A stretch of DNA of 64,000 bases from Flavobacteriaceae bacterium (GCA_018402385.1 JAGYJA010000002.1:124001-188000); one strand, 5' to 3'; positions 17,376 through 26,023 are shown, numbered from the stretch's first letter. Notes: generated by a model not told the origin, from the letters alone. Made by a program: numbers and translations.

Positions 17376-17942
17376 ATGTTATACCAAAGGGATATTAATC
17401 TCATTGATGATGAGGAACTTGTTTTTAAGATTGTAGCTTCAAATGATACTCATTTGTTTGCTGTGTTATATGACAGATATGCAGAAAAAGTGTATGCTAA
17501 ATGCTTGAGTTTTGTTAAATCACAAGCCGAAGCACAAGACTTGACTCATGATATTTTTATTCAGTTATTTTTAAAACTTAAGACTTTTAAAGGCCAGTCC
17601 AAATTTTCAACGTGGCTTTACTCTTTAACTTATAACTTTTGTTTGAATTATGTGCAGCGAGACCAAAAGAAAAAGAGGGAAACGTTTAAAGATTTAACAC
17701 ATGATAATTTATCAATTGAAGATGAAATACCTGATACAGAAATTTATCAAATGAAATCAAATAAACTAAAGGAATCACTCGATATCATTGATCCCAATGA
17801 CAAAATGATTTTGTTAATGAAATACCAGGATGATTTTAGTATTCAAGACATTCAAGCAAGTTTACAAATTGGAGAAAGTGCTGTTAAAATGAGAATTAAG
17901 AGAGCTAAAGAGAAGTTAATCCAAGTGTATAATAAGGTTTAA
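17376..17942 (+). CDS. ECF-type RNA polymerase sigma factor
   Basis: A 188-residue sigma-70 family factor with only regions 2 and 4. Region 2 spans about 27-95, including FAVLYDRYAEKVYAKCLSFV, AEAQDLTHDIFIQLFLKL and FKGQSKFSTWLYSLTYN. Region 4 spans about 130-185, with a helix-turn-helix in DDFSIQDIQASLQIGESAVK and MRIKRAKEKL. It would direct RNA polymerase to a small set of promoters. The next gene encodes a 61-residue protein and the third an MscS-type channel. The three are spaced by 9 and 5 nt, so they form one operon. No classical transmembrane anti-sigma factor is encoded, so how it is controlled is unclear. The region is AT-rich compared with lpdA. Confidence 0.92.
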   Translation: MLYQRDINLIDDEELVFKIVASNDTHLFAVLYDRYAEKVYAKCLSFVKSQAEAQDLTHDIFIQLFLKLKTFKGQSKFSTWLYSLTYNFCLNYVQRDQKKKRETFKDLTHDNLSIEDEIPDTEIYQMKSNKLKESLDIIDPNDKMILLMKYQDDFSIQDIQASLQIGESAVKMRIKRAKEKLIQVYNKV

Positions 17943-17951
17943 ACTAGGGCT

Positions 17952-18137
17952 ATGGAAAATCCATTTAAAAAAATTATCAGAAACGAAAAATTACCTGAGT
18001 CGCTTAAAGAAAAAGTGCTTTCAGATGTAACAGCCATTAAATTGGTACTAGATTTTGCTGATTTAGCGATGATTAAATACCCTGCCTCTTTAGACAATCT
18101 TTATAGAATAACTAAACCAAATAAAAAAAATAATTAA
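17952..18137 (+). CDS. Small protein between ECF sigma and MscS genes
   Basis: A 61-residue soluble protein beginning MENPFKKIIRNEKLPESLKE. Residues 12-45 read as amphipathic helices (LKEKVLSDVTAIKLVLDFADL). There is no transmembrane segment and no Cys or His, so it is not a zinc-type anti-sigma factor. It starts 9 nt after the sigma gene and ends 5 nt before the channel gene, a spacing typical of translational coupling. Its position suggests a regulator or partner of the sigma factor, but the sequence itself gives no function. I recall similar short proteins beside sigma/MscS pairs in other Flavobacteriaceae, without a named family. Confidence 0.65.
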   Translation: MENPFKKIIRNEKLPESLKEKVLSDVTAIKLVLDFADLAMIKYPASLDNLYRITKPNKKNN

Positions 18138-18142
18138 TAATT

Positions 18143-18953
18143 ATGAATACAGATTTTAAAATTTTAGAAGATTTAAAGAACTCCATTTTAGAGTTATTAC
18201 CCACAGTATTGGGAGTGCTTATTTTTATTCTGGTAAGTTGGATTTTACTAAAAATTATACTGTTTTTATTAAAGCGGTTTTTAAAATTTTCACAGCTTCA
18301 TTTGTTAAATGAAAAAATAAATGGAAATGAGTTTTTACATACGCTTAATTTTAAAATAAATCTTCCTGTTGTTATACATAAAGTTGTCAAATGGATGTTG
18401 GTTCTCATAATTATTTTACTTGGTTCTGAGCTCTTTGGTCTGGATAGAATTTCTGATGCTGTACTTTCATTTTTGGGTTATCTACCCACACTGATTTCTG
18501 CCGTTGTGATTTTAACAGCAGGATTATATTTAGCGGGTTATTTGAAAGAAACAGTGAAAAATTTACTTAAATCTTTTGATTTAAATGGTTCAAATTCAAT
18601 AAGTACGATTGTATTTTTTGTAGTCTTAATTATATCAGTAATCATTTCACTAAATCAACTGGGTGTAAACACAGAAATTATTACTAGTAATCTTTCTATT
18701 ATTCTTGGGTGCTGTATTATTAGCCTTTACAATTGCTATGGGATTGGGGTCAAAAGATGTTATACTCAGATTGATTTTTGGGTTTTACACCCGAAAAAAT
18801 TTAGAAATCGGAAAAAAAATAAAAATAGATACCACTGTGGGCTCAATTATCTCTATTGATAACATTTGTCTTGTACTTCAAACAGATACATCAAGAATTG
18901 TGTACCCTATAAAGACAATTGTAAATAAGAAAATTGAAATACTTGAAGATTAA
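18143..18953 (+). pseudogene. Mechanosensitive ion channel (MscS-like), one-base frameshift
   Basis: A membrane channel protein of about 270 residues split over two frames. The first frame (from 18143) encodes four or five hydrophobic helices: about residues 17-42, 75-95, 105-130 and 150-170. The second frame (to 18953) encodes the pore-lining helix and beta domain start: LLAFTIAMGLGSKDVILRLI, then GFYTRKNLEIGKKIKI. They join at the GGG at 18707-18709. Taking out one G gives SIILGAVLLAFTIAMGLG, a normal MscS-like pore helix. The protein lacks the large cytoplasmic vestibule of E. coli MscS. Damage is confined to one base in a homopolymer, so sequencing error is likely. The operon partner is the ECF sigma factor. 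Confidence 0.8.
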
Positions 18954-19036
18954 TATTTTTTTGGTGACATTTTAATTGTTTTAGTTTCTAAAAAAGAGAA
19001 TTAAATTTAGAACAGTTCAATACTTGTTTAGCCCAA

Positions 19037-19162
19037 ATGCATATCGTTTCATATTTATTAATTCTTGCAGAGCTAATTTTTCTCATTATAGTAATCTATA
19101 TATTGATAAAATTATTTCGTGAAAATAAGCATCTTAAAAGGGATTTTAAAAAGAAGGAATAA
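19037..19162 (+). CDS. Small single-span membrane protein (41 aa)
   Basis: A 41-residue frame starting ATG at 19037: MHIVSYLLILAELIFLIIVI is the beginning of one long hydrophobic helix (about residues 3-27). A strongly basic tail (FRENKHLKRDFKKKE) follows, predicting an N-out/C-in bitopic protein by the positive-inside rule. It fills an otherwise empty gap and is followed after about 70 nt by a clear terminator (19234-19263), which supports its being a real transcription unit. No family is recognised. It could be a small regulatory membrane protein. The evidence is the shape of the frame and its terminator only. Confidence 0.5.
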   Translation: MHIVSYLLILAELIFLIIVIYILIKLFRENKHLKRDFKKKE

Positions 19163-19233
19163 AACATAACAATTAACACTTAAAGCAGATTTTTAAAATT
19201 AGTTAATTTAGTTTTGGTTAGTAAGTTTGCTTC

Positions 19234-19263
19234 AAAAGCCCGGTAATTTTATCGGGCTTTTTT
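19234..19263 (+). terminator. Rho-independent terminator
   Basis: AAAAGCCCG (19234-19242) pairs with CGGGCTTTT (19253-19261) over a 10-nt loop, with six T residues to 19263. It closes the unit containing the 41-residue membrane protein. Nothing else of note is seen in the gap 18954-19397 besides the next -7 box. Confidence 0.88.
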
Positions 19264-19363
19264 AATTGTTCATGTACTATATAATGAACCATTTTATTTG
19301 ACATAGATAGTTTCTGATAGCTAAAATAATTTTTCATTACTCCCTCATTTATTAAAATACACC

Positions 19364-19371
19364 TAACTTTG
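19364..19371 (+). promoter_or_regulatory. -7 box of the MATE gene
   Basis: TAACTTTG is a perfect TAnnTTTG box 26 nt before the MATE start codon. A TTG box at the expected distance is not visible. Confidence 0.5.
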
Positions 19372-19397
19372 ACCCTTTTAATGCCCTTTAATTATTA

Positions 19398-20750
19398 ATG
19401 GTCCTAGCAACTTACACCAAAGAGTTTCAATACAATTTAAAACTAGCTTTTCCTATAATGTTGGGTCAGCTGGGCCATGTAATGGTAGGTTTAGTTGATA
19501 ACCTTATGGTGGGTCAACTTGGAGCTGCAGAGTTGGCAGCAATCTCTTTGGGTAACAGTTTGATATTTATTGCCTTGTCCATTGGTATTGGCTTTTCATT
19601 TGCCATTACGCCCCTCATCGCTGAAGCAGATGGAGAATGCAATATTGAAAACGGTCGTAGTTTTTTTCATCACGGTATGATTCTTTGTGGTATCAATGGA
19701 CTGCTTTTATTTATACTCTTACTTTTTGCAAAACCCATCCTTTATCATCTCGATCAACCACCTGAAGTGGTGGATCTCGCGATTCCCTACCTAGAGATTG
19801 TAGCTTTTTCTATGATTCCTTTAATGTTGTTTCAGGGATTTAAACAATTTGCAGATGGCCTCTCTCAAACAAAGTATGCTATGTATGCCACGTTGGTTGC
19901 CAATTTGGTAAACATTGTTTTTAATTACCTGCTAATTTATGGGATCTGGATTTTTCCGCGTCTTGAACTGGAAGGTGCAGCACTCGGTACTTTGATTTCA
20001 CGTTTCTTTATGTTAGCGTTTCTTTATTATATTTTAAAAAACAAGAAGAAATTTAAAGCTTATTTTATTTGGTCTAAACGAAAGCAACTAAATCTATCCA
20101 TTTTCAAAAGATTGTTTGCACTTGGTTTTCCAACGGCATTGCAAATGTTTTTTGAAGTAGCTTTGTTTACAGCCTCTATTTTTCTTGCCGGAATTCTTGG
20201 GACTAACTCACAAGCGGCAAACCAGATTGCACTTAACCTGGCGTCAATGACATTTATGATTGCTGTTGGTTTTAGTGTGACAGCCACCATTAGAGTGGGA
20301 AATCAAAAGGGTAAAAAGAATTTTACCGAACTAAGGCGCATCGCTTTTTCGATTTTTCTGATGGTTTTTATAATTATGGGAATATTTGCACTTATGTTTA
20401 TTCTAACTAAAGGAATATTACCTACATTTTATATCGACAATGCTGAAGTGATTTCAATAGCATCAAGTCTTTTAATAGTTGCTGCAATTTTTCAATTAAG
20501 TGATGGTTTACAAGCTGTATTTTTAGGGGCATTGAGAGGCCTTCAAGATGTCAAAATCCCTTCCATAATTTGTTTTGTGGCTTATTGGATAATTGGCTTT
20601 CCAATTGGGTATTATTTCGGAAAAGAAGAGGTTCTTGGAGCTATGGGTATTTGGTTGGGCTTGTTTGCGGGTTTGACAGTTTCAGCTTTGATGTTGTATC
20701 TCAGGTTTGATCATTTGACAAAAAAACTCATTAAAGGACGGGCGGTTTAA
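19398..20750 (+). CDS. MATE family efflux transporter (NorM-like)
   Basis: A 450-residue inner-membrane protein with twelve hydrophobic segments arranged as two MATE bundles. The family signature is at the N-terminus: FPIMLGQLGHVMVGLVDNLM, then VGQLGAAELAAISLGNS. The second half has ALGFPTALQMFFEVALF and a matching AANQIALNLASMTFMIAVG. NorM-type MATE proteins expel cationic drugs and metabolites in exchange for Na+ or H+. The gene has its own -7 box and no regulator beside it. The substrate cannot be told from the sequence. Confidence 0.95.
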   Translation: MVLATYTKEFQYNLKLAFPIMLGQLGHVMVGLVDNLMVGQLGAAELAAISLGNSLIFIALSIGIGFSFAITPLIAEADGECNIENGRSFFHHGMILCGINGLLLFILLLFAKPILYHLDQPPEVVDLAIPYLEIVAFSMIPLMLFQGFKQFADGLSQTKYAMYATLVANLVNIVFNYLLIYGIWIFPRLELEGAALGTLISRFFMLAFLYYILKNKKKFKAYFIWSKRKQLNLSIFKRLFALGFPTALQMFFEVALFTASIFLAGILGTNSQAANQIALNLASMTFMIAVGFSVTATIRVGNQKGKKNFTELRRIAFSIFLMVFIIMGIFALMFILTKGILPTFYIDNAEVISIASSLLIVAAIFQLSDGLQAVFLGALRGLQDVKIPSIICFVAYWIIGFPIGYYFGKEEVLGAMGIWLGLFAGLTVSALMLYLRFDHLTKKLIKGRAV

Positions 20751-20874
20751 TTTTGTTCCTCTATTTTTGCAGAAAGACAAGGCGATTTTCTTTGCTTTTG
20801 AAATACTAATTAACTCCTGCAGCTGACTGGGGCAGAGATAGAAAGTAAATTTTTTTGCAGATTTTTATCAACTT

Positions 20875-21105
20875 ATGGAACTACCAAAATACATCTTAGG
20901 TGACAACACAGATTTTCCAAACGCGATTTATGTTATCCATACTGAATTTCCAAGGTTTATCATCAATCTTGAAAATGATGAAGTGGAATGGATGGAAGAG
21001 TTTGATGATGAAGACCAAAAAGAACTGGAGGCAGAAACAGAAAACCTCATTCAACAAGCCACTGAATTTTATGATCGTGAAGTGGCCAGATATGAAGAAG
21101 AATAA
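20875..21105 (+). CDS. Small acidic conserved protein
   Basis: A 76-residue, very acidic cytosolic protein: MELPKYILGDNTDFPNAIYV, then HTEFPRFIINL and the acid run DEVEWMEEFDDEDQKE. The C-terminal half is predicted as one helix. I recall close relatives as conserved hypothetical proteins in many Flavobacteriaceae. It sits 6 nt before the PAP2 gene and is probably co-transcribed with it. A TATTTTTG box lies at 20762-20769, leaving a leader of about 100 nt; no TTG box fits. Function unknown. Confidence 0.8.
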   Translation: MELPKYILGDNTDFPNAIYVIHTEFPRFIINLENDEVEWMEEFDDEDQKELEAETENLIQQATEFYDREVARYEEE

Positions 21106-21111
21106 GAACTT

Positions 21112-21669
21112 ATGGAGCAACTACTTCATTTTGACGAGCAGCTTTTTGTATTTCTAAATGCGCTGGGTTCAGAGCGTTGGGACTCGATTTGGTTGTTGAT
21201 TACAAATAAATTCACGTGGATTCCTTTTTATGCCATTTTATTGTATTTGGTATTTCGTCATTTTGGCTTAAAAAATATGCTTATTGTTATGGTTTTGGTT
21301 GCCTTAATGATTACGGTGACAGACCAATTGGCAAACCTCTTTAAACACGGGTTTGAACGCCCCAGGCCTTGTCGGGAAGATCATTTAAAAGAAATAATAC
21401 GTTACATAGCTCCGCGTTGTGGCCGGTTTGGTTATTTCTCAGCTCATGCTGCAAGTACTATGGCATTAGCAGTTTTTCTTGGGTTATTATTTAGAAAATC
21501 CTATAAATATTTAGTGTTTATACTCTTATTCTGGGCGGCAATTGTGGGTTATAGTCGTATTTATGTGGGTGTACATTATCCACTCGATACATTGACGGGT
21601 ATGGCTATTGGTGCCTTGGTAGGTTTTGGTTTTTATAAGATCACGTTACGATTCAAAGTTAGAGGTTAG
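21112..21669 (+). CDS. PAP2 family phosphatase
   Basis: A 185-residue integral membrane phosphatase of the PAP2 superfamily. The three active-site motifs are visible: KHGFERPRP (about residues 79-87), YFSAHAAST with the catalytic His (about 107-115), and YSRIYVGVHYPLDT with the second catalytic His (about 146-159). Five or six transmembrane helices surround them. Such enzymes dephosphorylate undecaprenyl pyrophosphate or phosphatidic-acid-type lipids at the outer face of the inner membrane. Recycling of undecaprenyl pyrophosphate is plausible but not proven. It forms a unit with the small acidic protein gene and converges on the carboxylase gene 21 nt away. Confidence 0.93.
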   Translation: MEQLLHFDEQLFVFLNALGSERWDSIWLLITNKFTWIPFYAILLYLVFRHFGLKNMLIVMVLVALMITVTDQLANLFKHGFERPRPCREDHLKEIIRYIAPRCGRFGYFSAHAASTMALAVFLGLLFRKSYKYLVFILLFWAAIVGYSRIYVGVHYPLDTLTGMAIGALVGFGFYKITLRFKVRG

Positions 21670-21690
21670 ATGTTTTTGAAACCTCAAACC

Positions 21691-23319
21691 CTATGTCTGT
21701 ATCACCCCAAGGTTAAAAGGTTTTTCAATAGGTGCGTGATTAGCAGCTTCTATTCCCATACTAATCCAGGTGCGAGTATCAAGCGGGTCTATGATGGCAT
21801 CTGTCCATAGTCTTGCAGCAGCATAATAAGGTGATATCTGCTCATCATAACGTGCTTTAATGCGGTCATAGAGTTCTTTTTCCACTTCAGGTGTGATTTC
21901 TTTTCCTTTCTTTTTGAGGGATGCTGTTTCAATTTGTAGTAATACTTTAGCAGCGCTATTTCCACTCATTACTGCGAGTTCAGCGCTAGGCCATGCCACA
22001 ATTAGTCTGGGGTCATAGGCTTTTCCGCACATGGCATAATTACCGGCCCCATAAGAATTTCCAATTACAACTGTAAACTTTGGTACGACCGAGTTGCTCA
22101 CCGCGCTCACCATTTTTGCACCGTCTTTTATGATGCCACCGTGCTCACTCTTACTGCCCACCATAAAACCGGTTACGTCTTGTATGAACACTAAAGGTAT
22201 TTTTTTCTGATTGCAATTGGCAATAAATCGGGTGGCTTTATCAGCACTATCACTGTAAATGACACCACCAAATTGCATTTCACCTTTTTTAGTTTTCACC
22301 AGCTTACGCTGATTGGCTACGATACCCACAGCCCAACCGTCAATGCGAGCATAACCGGTAAGAATTGTTTTTCCATAGCCTTCTTTATACGCTTCAAATT
22401 CTGAGTTATCAACCAGTCTTTTGATGATTTCCAACATATCATACTGGTCTGCACGCGATCGGGGAAGAATACCGAACATATCATCTGGCTTCTCTTTGGG
22501 TTTTACTGCTTTGACACGATTGAAACCTGCTTTGTCATAATCTCCAATTTTGTCCATTATTTTTTTGATGGTATCGAGCGCATCATGATCATCTTTGGCT
22601 TTGTAGTCTGTTACACCACTAATTTCGCAATGGGTAGTGGCACCACCGAGGGTTTCATTGTCTATAGTTTCGCCAATAGCGGCTTTGACAAGATAACTTC
22701 CGGCAAGGAAAATACTACCAGTTTTATCGACTATTAACGCTTCATCACTCATAATGGGCAGGTAAGCACCACCGGCAACACAACTGCCCATTACAGCAGA
22801 AATTTGTGTAATTCCCATACTGCTCATCACGGCATTGTTTCTAAAAATGCGACCAAAGTGCTCTTTATCGGGAAAAATTTCATCCTGCATGGGTAAATAA
22901 ACGCCAGCACTGTCAACAAGGTATATGATGGGAAGTTTATTTTCTATGGCAATTTCCTGGGCCCTGAGATTCTTTTTGCCGGTAATTGGAAACCAGGCAC
23001 CGGCTTTTACTGTGGCATCATTTGCAACAACTAGACATTGTTTGCCACTCACATAGCCCATTTTTATAACCACGCCACCTCCCGGACATCCTCCGTGTTC
23101 TTCATACATACCCTCTCCTGCAAAAGCACCAATTTCTATACTTGGCTTTTTATCATCCAGTAAATATTTGATGCGCTCACGAGCAGTCAATTTGCCTTTT
23201 GCTTTGTGTTTCTCAATGCTCTTTTCACCGCCACCCAGTTTGACTTTTGTAAGTCGTTGACGCAAATCTGAATTCAGCATTTTATTGTGATCTTCGTTTT
23301 TATTGAAGTTAATGTCCAT
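21691..23319 (-). CDS. Acyl-CoA carboxylase, carboxyltransferase (beta) subunit
   Basis: A 542-residue carboxyltransferase with N- and C-terminal crotonase-like halves. KLTARERIKYLLDD lies near residue 42, the acyl-CoA side GSCVAGGAYLPIMSDEA near 177, and the carboxybiotin side GNSYGAGNYAMCGKAYDP near 428. These features and the length fit methylcrotonyl-CoA carboxylase-type or other acyl-CoA carboxylase beta subunits. Propionyl-CoA carboxylase beta subunits are usually a little shorter. The gene stands alone. Its partners are probably the biotin carrier (36587) and biotin carboxylase (37304) genes 13 kb away. Likely roles are leucine or propionate breakdown or malonyl-CoA synthesis; which one cannot be decided here. 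Confidence 0.92.
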   Translation of the reverse strand: MDINFNKNEDHNKMLNSDLRQRLTKVKLGGGEKSIEKHKAKGKLTARERIKYLLDDKKPSIEIGAFAGEGMYEEHGGCPGGGVVIKMGYVSGKQCLVVANDATVKAGAWFPITGKKNLRAQEIAIENKLPIIYLVDSAGVYLPMQDEIFPDKEHFGRIFRNNAVMSSMGITQISAVMGSCVAGGAYLPIMSDEALIVDKTGSIFLAGSYLVKAAIGETIDNETLGGATTHCEISGVTDYKAKDDHDALDTIKKIMDKIGDYDKAGFNRVKAVKPKEKPDDMFGILPRSRADQYDMLEIIKRLVDNSEFEAYKEGYGKTILTGYARIDGWAVGIVANQRKLVKTKKGEMQFGGVIYSDSADKATRFIANCNQKKIPLVFIQDVTGFMVGSKSEHGGIIKDGAKMVSAVSNSVVPKFTVVIGNSYGAGNYAMCGKAYDPRLIVAWPSAELAVMSGNSAAKVLLQIETASLKKKGKEITPEVEKELYDRIKARYDEQISPYYAAARLWTDAIIDPLDTRTWISMGIEAANHAPIEKPFNLGVIQT

Positions 23320-23465
23320 AGTATTTTTTTCTTAGGGCTAAAATACAAAAACTTGATAAAGGAAATTAGAATTCATATTTTAGATTTTTGAATAGTTGTT
23401 AAGTGGTATTTCAAATCGAAAGTTCAACAAATTTCACGATATTTGTAATCCGAAAAAAATCTTTT

Positions 23466-23496
23466 ACAATTTTGATTTCCTCAATACCAAAATTGT
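23466..23496 (+). promoter_or_regulatory. Hairpin in the leader of the 23515 gene
   Basis: A perfect 9-bp inverted repeat, ACAATTTTG (23466-23474) and CAAAATTGT (23488-23496), ends 18 nt before the ATG at 23515. A GATATTTG box (one mismatch from TAnnTTTG) is at 23438-23445. It could be an operator or an RNA hairpin. Confidence 0.4.
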
Positions 23497-23514
23497 GATT
23501 AAAATCAAATAATA

Positions 23515-23703
23515 ATGAATAAAAAGACAAATAAAAATACCATACTTGGATGGGCAACTTTAATAATGATTGTGATGGGGCTGGTTTTAATTGCCTTGGG
23601 TGTTTTTCGCTATAGCGAAATATCAGGCTGGGGTTTTGGAGCCACCGGTGTTGGCTTTCTCTCCATTGCCTGGGTGTTTAACGAACTAAAAGGGCGGGTT
23701 TAG
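23515..23703 (+). CDS. Small two-helix membrane protein
   Basis: A 62-residue protein with a basic N-terminus (MNKKTNKNTI) and two hydrophobic helices (about 11-30 and 38-55) joined by a short RYSEISGWG turn, ending in a basic ELKGRV. Both ends should be cytoplasmic. No family with a known role is recognised. It lies in front of a four-helix-bundle protein gene and has a hairpin in its leader. Its hydrophobic pattern and ATG context support real coding, but function is unknown. Confidence 0.7.
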   Translation: MNKKTNKNTILGWATLIMIVMGLVLIALGVFRYSEISGWGFGATGVGFLSIAWVFNELKGRV

Positions 23704-23751
23704 GATTTGTGGTTCGTAGTTTATTGTTCATAGTTAAAAGTTGATTTATTT

Positions 23752-24156
23752 ATGGCTGCGATAAAACGATTTGAGGACTTGGAGATTTGGCAACTGGCTC
23801 GTGAAATATGCCAAATTGTTGAAGAATTGATTCAAACAACGGAGTTAAAAATTAACTTTACACTTCGGAATCAGATGGAAGCCAGTTCAGGTTCCATTAT
23901 GGACAATATCGCTGAAGGATTTGGGAGAGATGGAAATAAAGAGTTTCAGCATTTCTTAAGTATCGCTAAGGGTTCTTCAGAAGAACTAAAATCCCAATCC
24001 TATAGAGCATTTGACAAAAAAATCATTACTATAGAGCAACACTATAAACTCAATGAAGCTTGTGAATTGGAAAAAAACAAGATAGGTGCATTTATGCACT
24101 ATCTGCGAAATTCAAATTTTAAAGGACAAAAATTCAACAATAACAACAAACAATAA
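23752..24156 (+). CDS. Four-helix-bundle protein (23S rRNA intervening-sequence type)
   Basis: A 134-residue helical protein of the family first found inside intervening sequences of 23S rRNA genes. The signature FEDLEIWQLAREICQIVEEL is at the N-terminus, and LRNQMEASSGSIMDNIAEGFGR at about 46-67. Flavobacterial genomes carry several free-standing copies, often as single-gene cassettes beside unrelated genes. There is no rRNA here. The flanks, at 23704-23751 and 24157-24178, are the low-complexity text-like spacers described under the findings, which fits a recently placed cassette. The function of the family is not known. Confidence 0.93.
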   Translation: MAAIKRFEDLEIWQLAREICQIVEELIQTTELKINFTLRNQMEASSGSIMDNIAEGFGRDGNKEFQHFLSIAKGSSEELKSQSYRAFDKKIITIEQHYKLNEACELEKNKIGAFMHYLRNSNFKGQKFNNNNKQ

Positions 24157-24178
24157 ACAACAAACAATAAAACATCAT

Positions 24179-25870
24179 ATGTCTGACGATAAAAAAGTAA
24201 TATTTTCAATGTCCGGGGTTTCAAAAACCTATCCCGGTATGCAATCTCCTGTGCTAAAAAAAATCTATTTAAGTTTTTTCTACGGTGCTAAAATCGGTAT
24301 TTTAGGTCTTAATGGTTCCGGAAAATCTTCTTTGTTAAAAATCATTGCCGGGGTGGATAAAAACTACCAAGGTGATGTGGTTTTCTCTCCGGGTTATTCT
24401 GTAGGTTATTTAGAACAGGAACCCCAATTGGATCCAGAAAAAACGGTTCTTGAGATTGTAAAAGAGGGTGCTTCTGAAACGGTTGCTATTCTTGATGAGT
24501 ACAACAAAATCAATGATATGTTTGGTCTGGAAGAGGTCTATTCTGATGCAGATAAAATGGAAAAGTTAATGAACCGTCAGGCGGAATTACAAGATAAAAT
24601 CGACGCTTCCAATGCCTGGGAACTGGATACCAAACTTGAAATCGCCATGGATGCCCTGCGCACTCCTGAAGGTGATAAAAAAATCAGTGTACTTTCCGGT
24701 GGTGAAAAGCGACGTGTGGCATTGTGTCGTCTTTTATTGCAGGAACCAGATGTGTTGTTACTCGATGAGCCCACCAACCACCTTGACGCTGAAAGTGTAC
24801 ATTGGTTGGAACACCACTTAGCACAATATGCCGGAACAGTAATTGCAGTGACTCACGACCGGTATTTCCTCGATAATGTAGCCGGTTGGATTTTAGAACT
24901 TGACAGAGGAGAAGGCATCCCTTGGAAAGGAAATTACTCATCTTGGTTAGACCAAAAAGCAAAACGCCTTGCTCAGGAAAGCAAAACCGCTTCCAAACGT
25001 CAAAAAACACTGGAACGTGAGCTTGAGTGGGTGCGAATGGCGCCCAAAGGGAGGCAAACCAAACAAAAAGCACGACTTCAGAACTATGACAAATTAATGA
25101 GTCAAGACCAAAAACAGCTCGATGAAAAACTGGAAATTTATATCCCCAACGGTCCGCGTTTGGGTACCAATGTAATTGAAGCTGTTGGAGTGAGTAAAGG
25201 GTATGATGACAAGCTTCTCTATGACAATTTAAACTTTAATCTGCCTCAAGCCGGAATTGTGGGCGTTATTGGACCAAACGGTGCCGGTAAAACCACGATT
25301 TTTAGGATGATAATGGGCGAAGAACAACCCGATAAAGGCGAATTCAAAGTGGGGGAGACCGTGAAGATTGCATATGTAGATCAAAATCATTCCAATATAG
25401 ACGCCAACAAATCCATCTGGGAAAACTTTTGCGACAGTCAGGAGTTGATTATGATGGGAGGTCGTCAAGTAAATTCAAGAGCGTATCTGAGCCGTTTCAA
25501 CTTTGGTGGTAGTGAGCAGAACAAAAAAGTATCCACTCTCTCCGGTGGTGAGCGCAACAGGTTGCACCTTGCAATGACACTAAAAGAAGAAGGCAATGTG
25601 CTGTTACTCGATGAGCCCACAAACGACCTGGATGTAAATACCCTGCGAGCACTGGAAGAAGGACTGGAAAATTTTGCCGGTTGTGCTGTGGTAATTTCTC
25701 ACGACCGCTGGTTTTTAGACAGGATTTGTACGCATATCCTCGCTTTTGAAGGAAATAGTGAGGTATATTTCTTTGAAGGCAGCTTTAGTGATTATGAAGA
25801 AAACAAAAAGAAACGTCTTGGTGGAGATTTAATGCCTAAAAGGATTAAGTATAGAAAATTGATTAGATAG
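24179..25870 (+). CDS. ettA: ABC-F translational throttle ATPase EttA
   Basis: A 563-residue soluble protein with two ABC ATPase domains and no membrane segment. Walker A motifs are GLNGSGKSS (about 42) and GPNGAGKTT. Signatures are LSGGEKRRVAL and LSGGERNRLHL, and Walker B motifs read LLLDEPTNHLD and LLLDEPTNDLD. The conserved ABC-F linker helix region (about 245-300) and the C-terminal FEGSFSDYEENKKKRLGGD are present. EttA binds the ribosomal E site and gates entry into elongation according to the ATP/ADP ratio. I set the start at the ATG of MSDDKKVIFSM, because a longer frame opens inside the upstream gene and its extra 31 residues are CAA-rich spacer. Confidence 0.95.
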   Translation: MSDDKKVIFSMSGVSKTYPGMQSPVLKKIYLSFFYGAKIGILGLNGSGKSSLLKIIAGVDKNYQGDVVFSPGYSVGYLEQEPQLDPEKTVLEIVKEGASETVAILDEYNKINDMFGLEEVYSDADKMEKLMNRQAELQDKIDASNAWELDTKLEIAMDALRTPEGDKKISVLSGGEKRRVALCRLLLQEPDVLLLDEPTNHLDAESVHWLEHHLAQYAGTVIAVTHDRYFLDNVAGWILELDRGEGIPWKGNYSSWLDQKAKRLAQESKTASKRQKTLERELEWVRMAPKGRQTKQKARLQNYDKLMSQDQKQLDEKLEIYIPNGPRLGTNVIEAVGVSKGYDDKLLYDNLNFNLPQAGIVGVIGPNGAGKTTIFRMIMGEEQPDKGEFKVGETVKIAYVDQNHSNIDANKSIWENFCDSQELIMMGGRQVNSRAYLSRFNFGGSEQNKKVSTLSGGERNRLHLAMTLKEEGNVLLLDEPTNDLDVNTLRALEEGLENFAGCAVVISHDRWFLDRICTHILAFEGNSEVYFFEGSFSDYEENKKKRLGGDLMPKRIKYRKLIR

Positions 25871-25896
25871 GGTTATTAAGATATTTTTTAACTTTT

Positions 25897-25939
25897 AAAG
25901 GTTAAGGTTTTTACAAAGTAAGAATCTTAACCTTTTTTT
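25897..25939 (+). terminator. Rho-independent terminator after ettA
   Basis: AAAGGTTAAG (25897-25906) pairs with CTTAACCTTT (25926-25935) over a 19-nt loop and ends in seven T residues. Confidence 0.82.
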
Positions 25940-26023
25940 ATTGATTTTTAGATCTACTACTTGCGAACAGTTTTATAATAAAATGATATGACATTGCATT
26001 TTTTTATCAAAAACAAACTGAGT

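Noticed and set aside
23752..24156. Intervening sequence of a 23S rRNA gene
   Set aside because: The four-helix-bundle gene is free-standing; no rRNA sequence flanks it.
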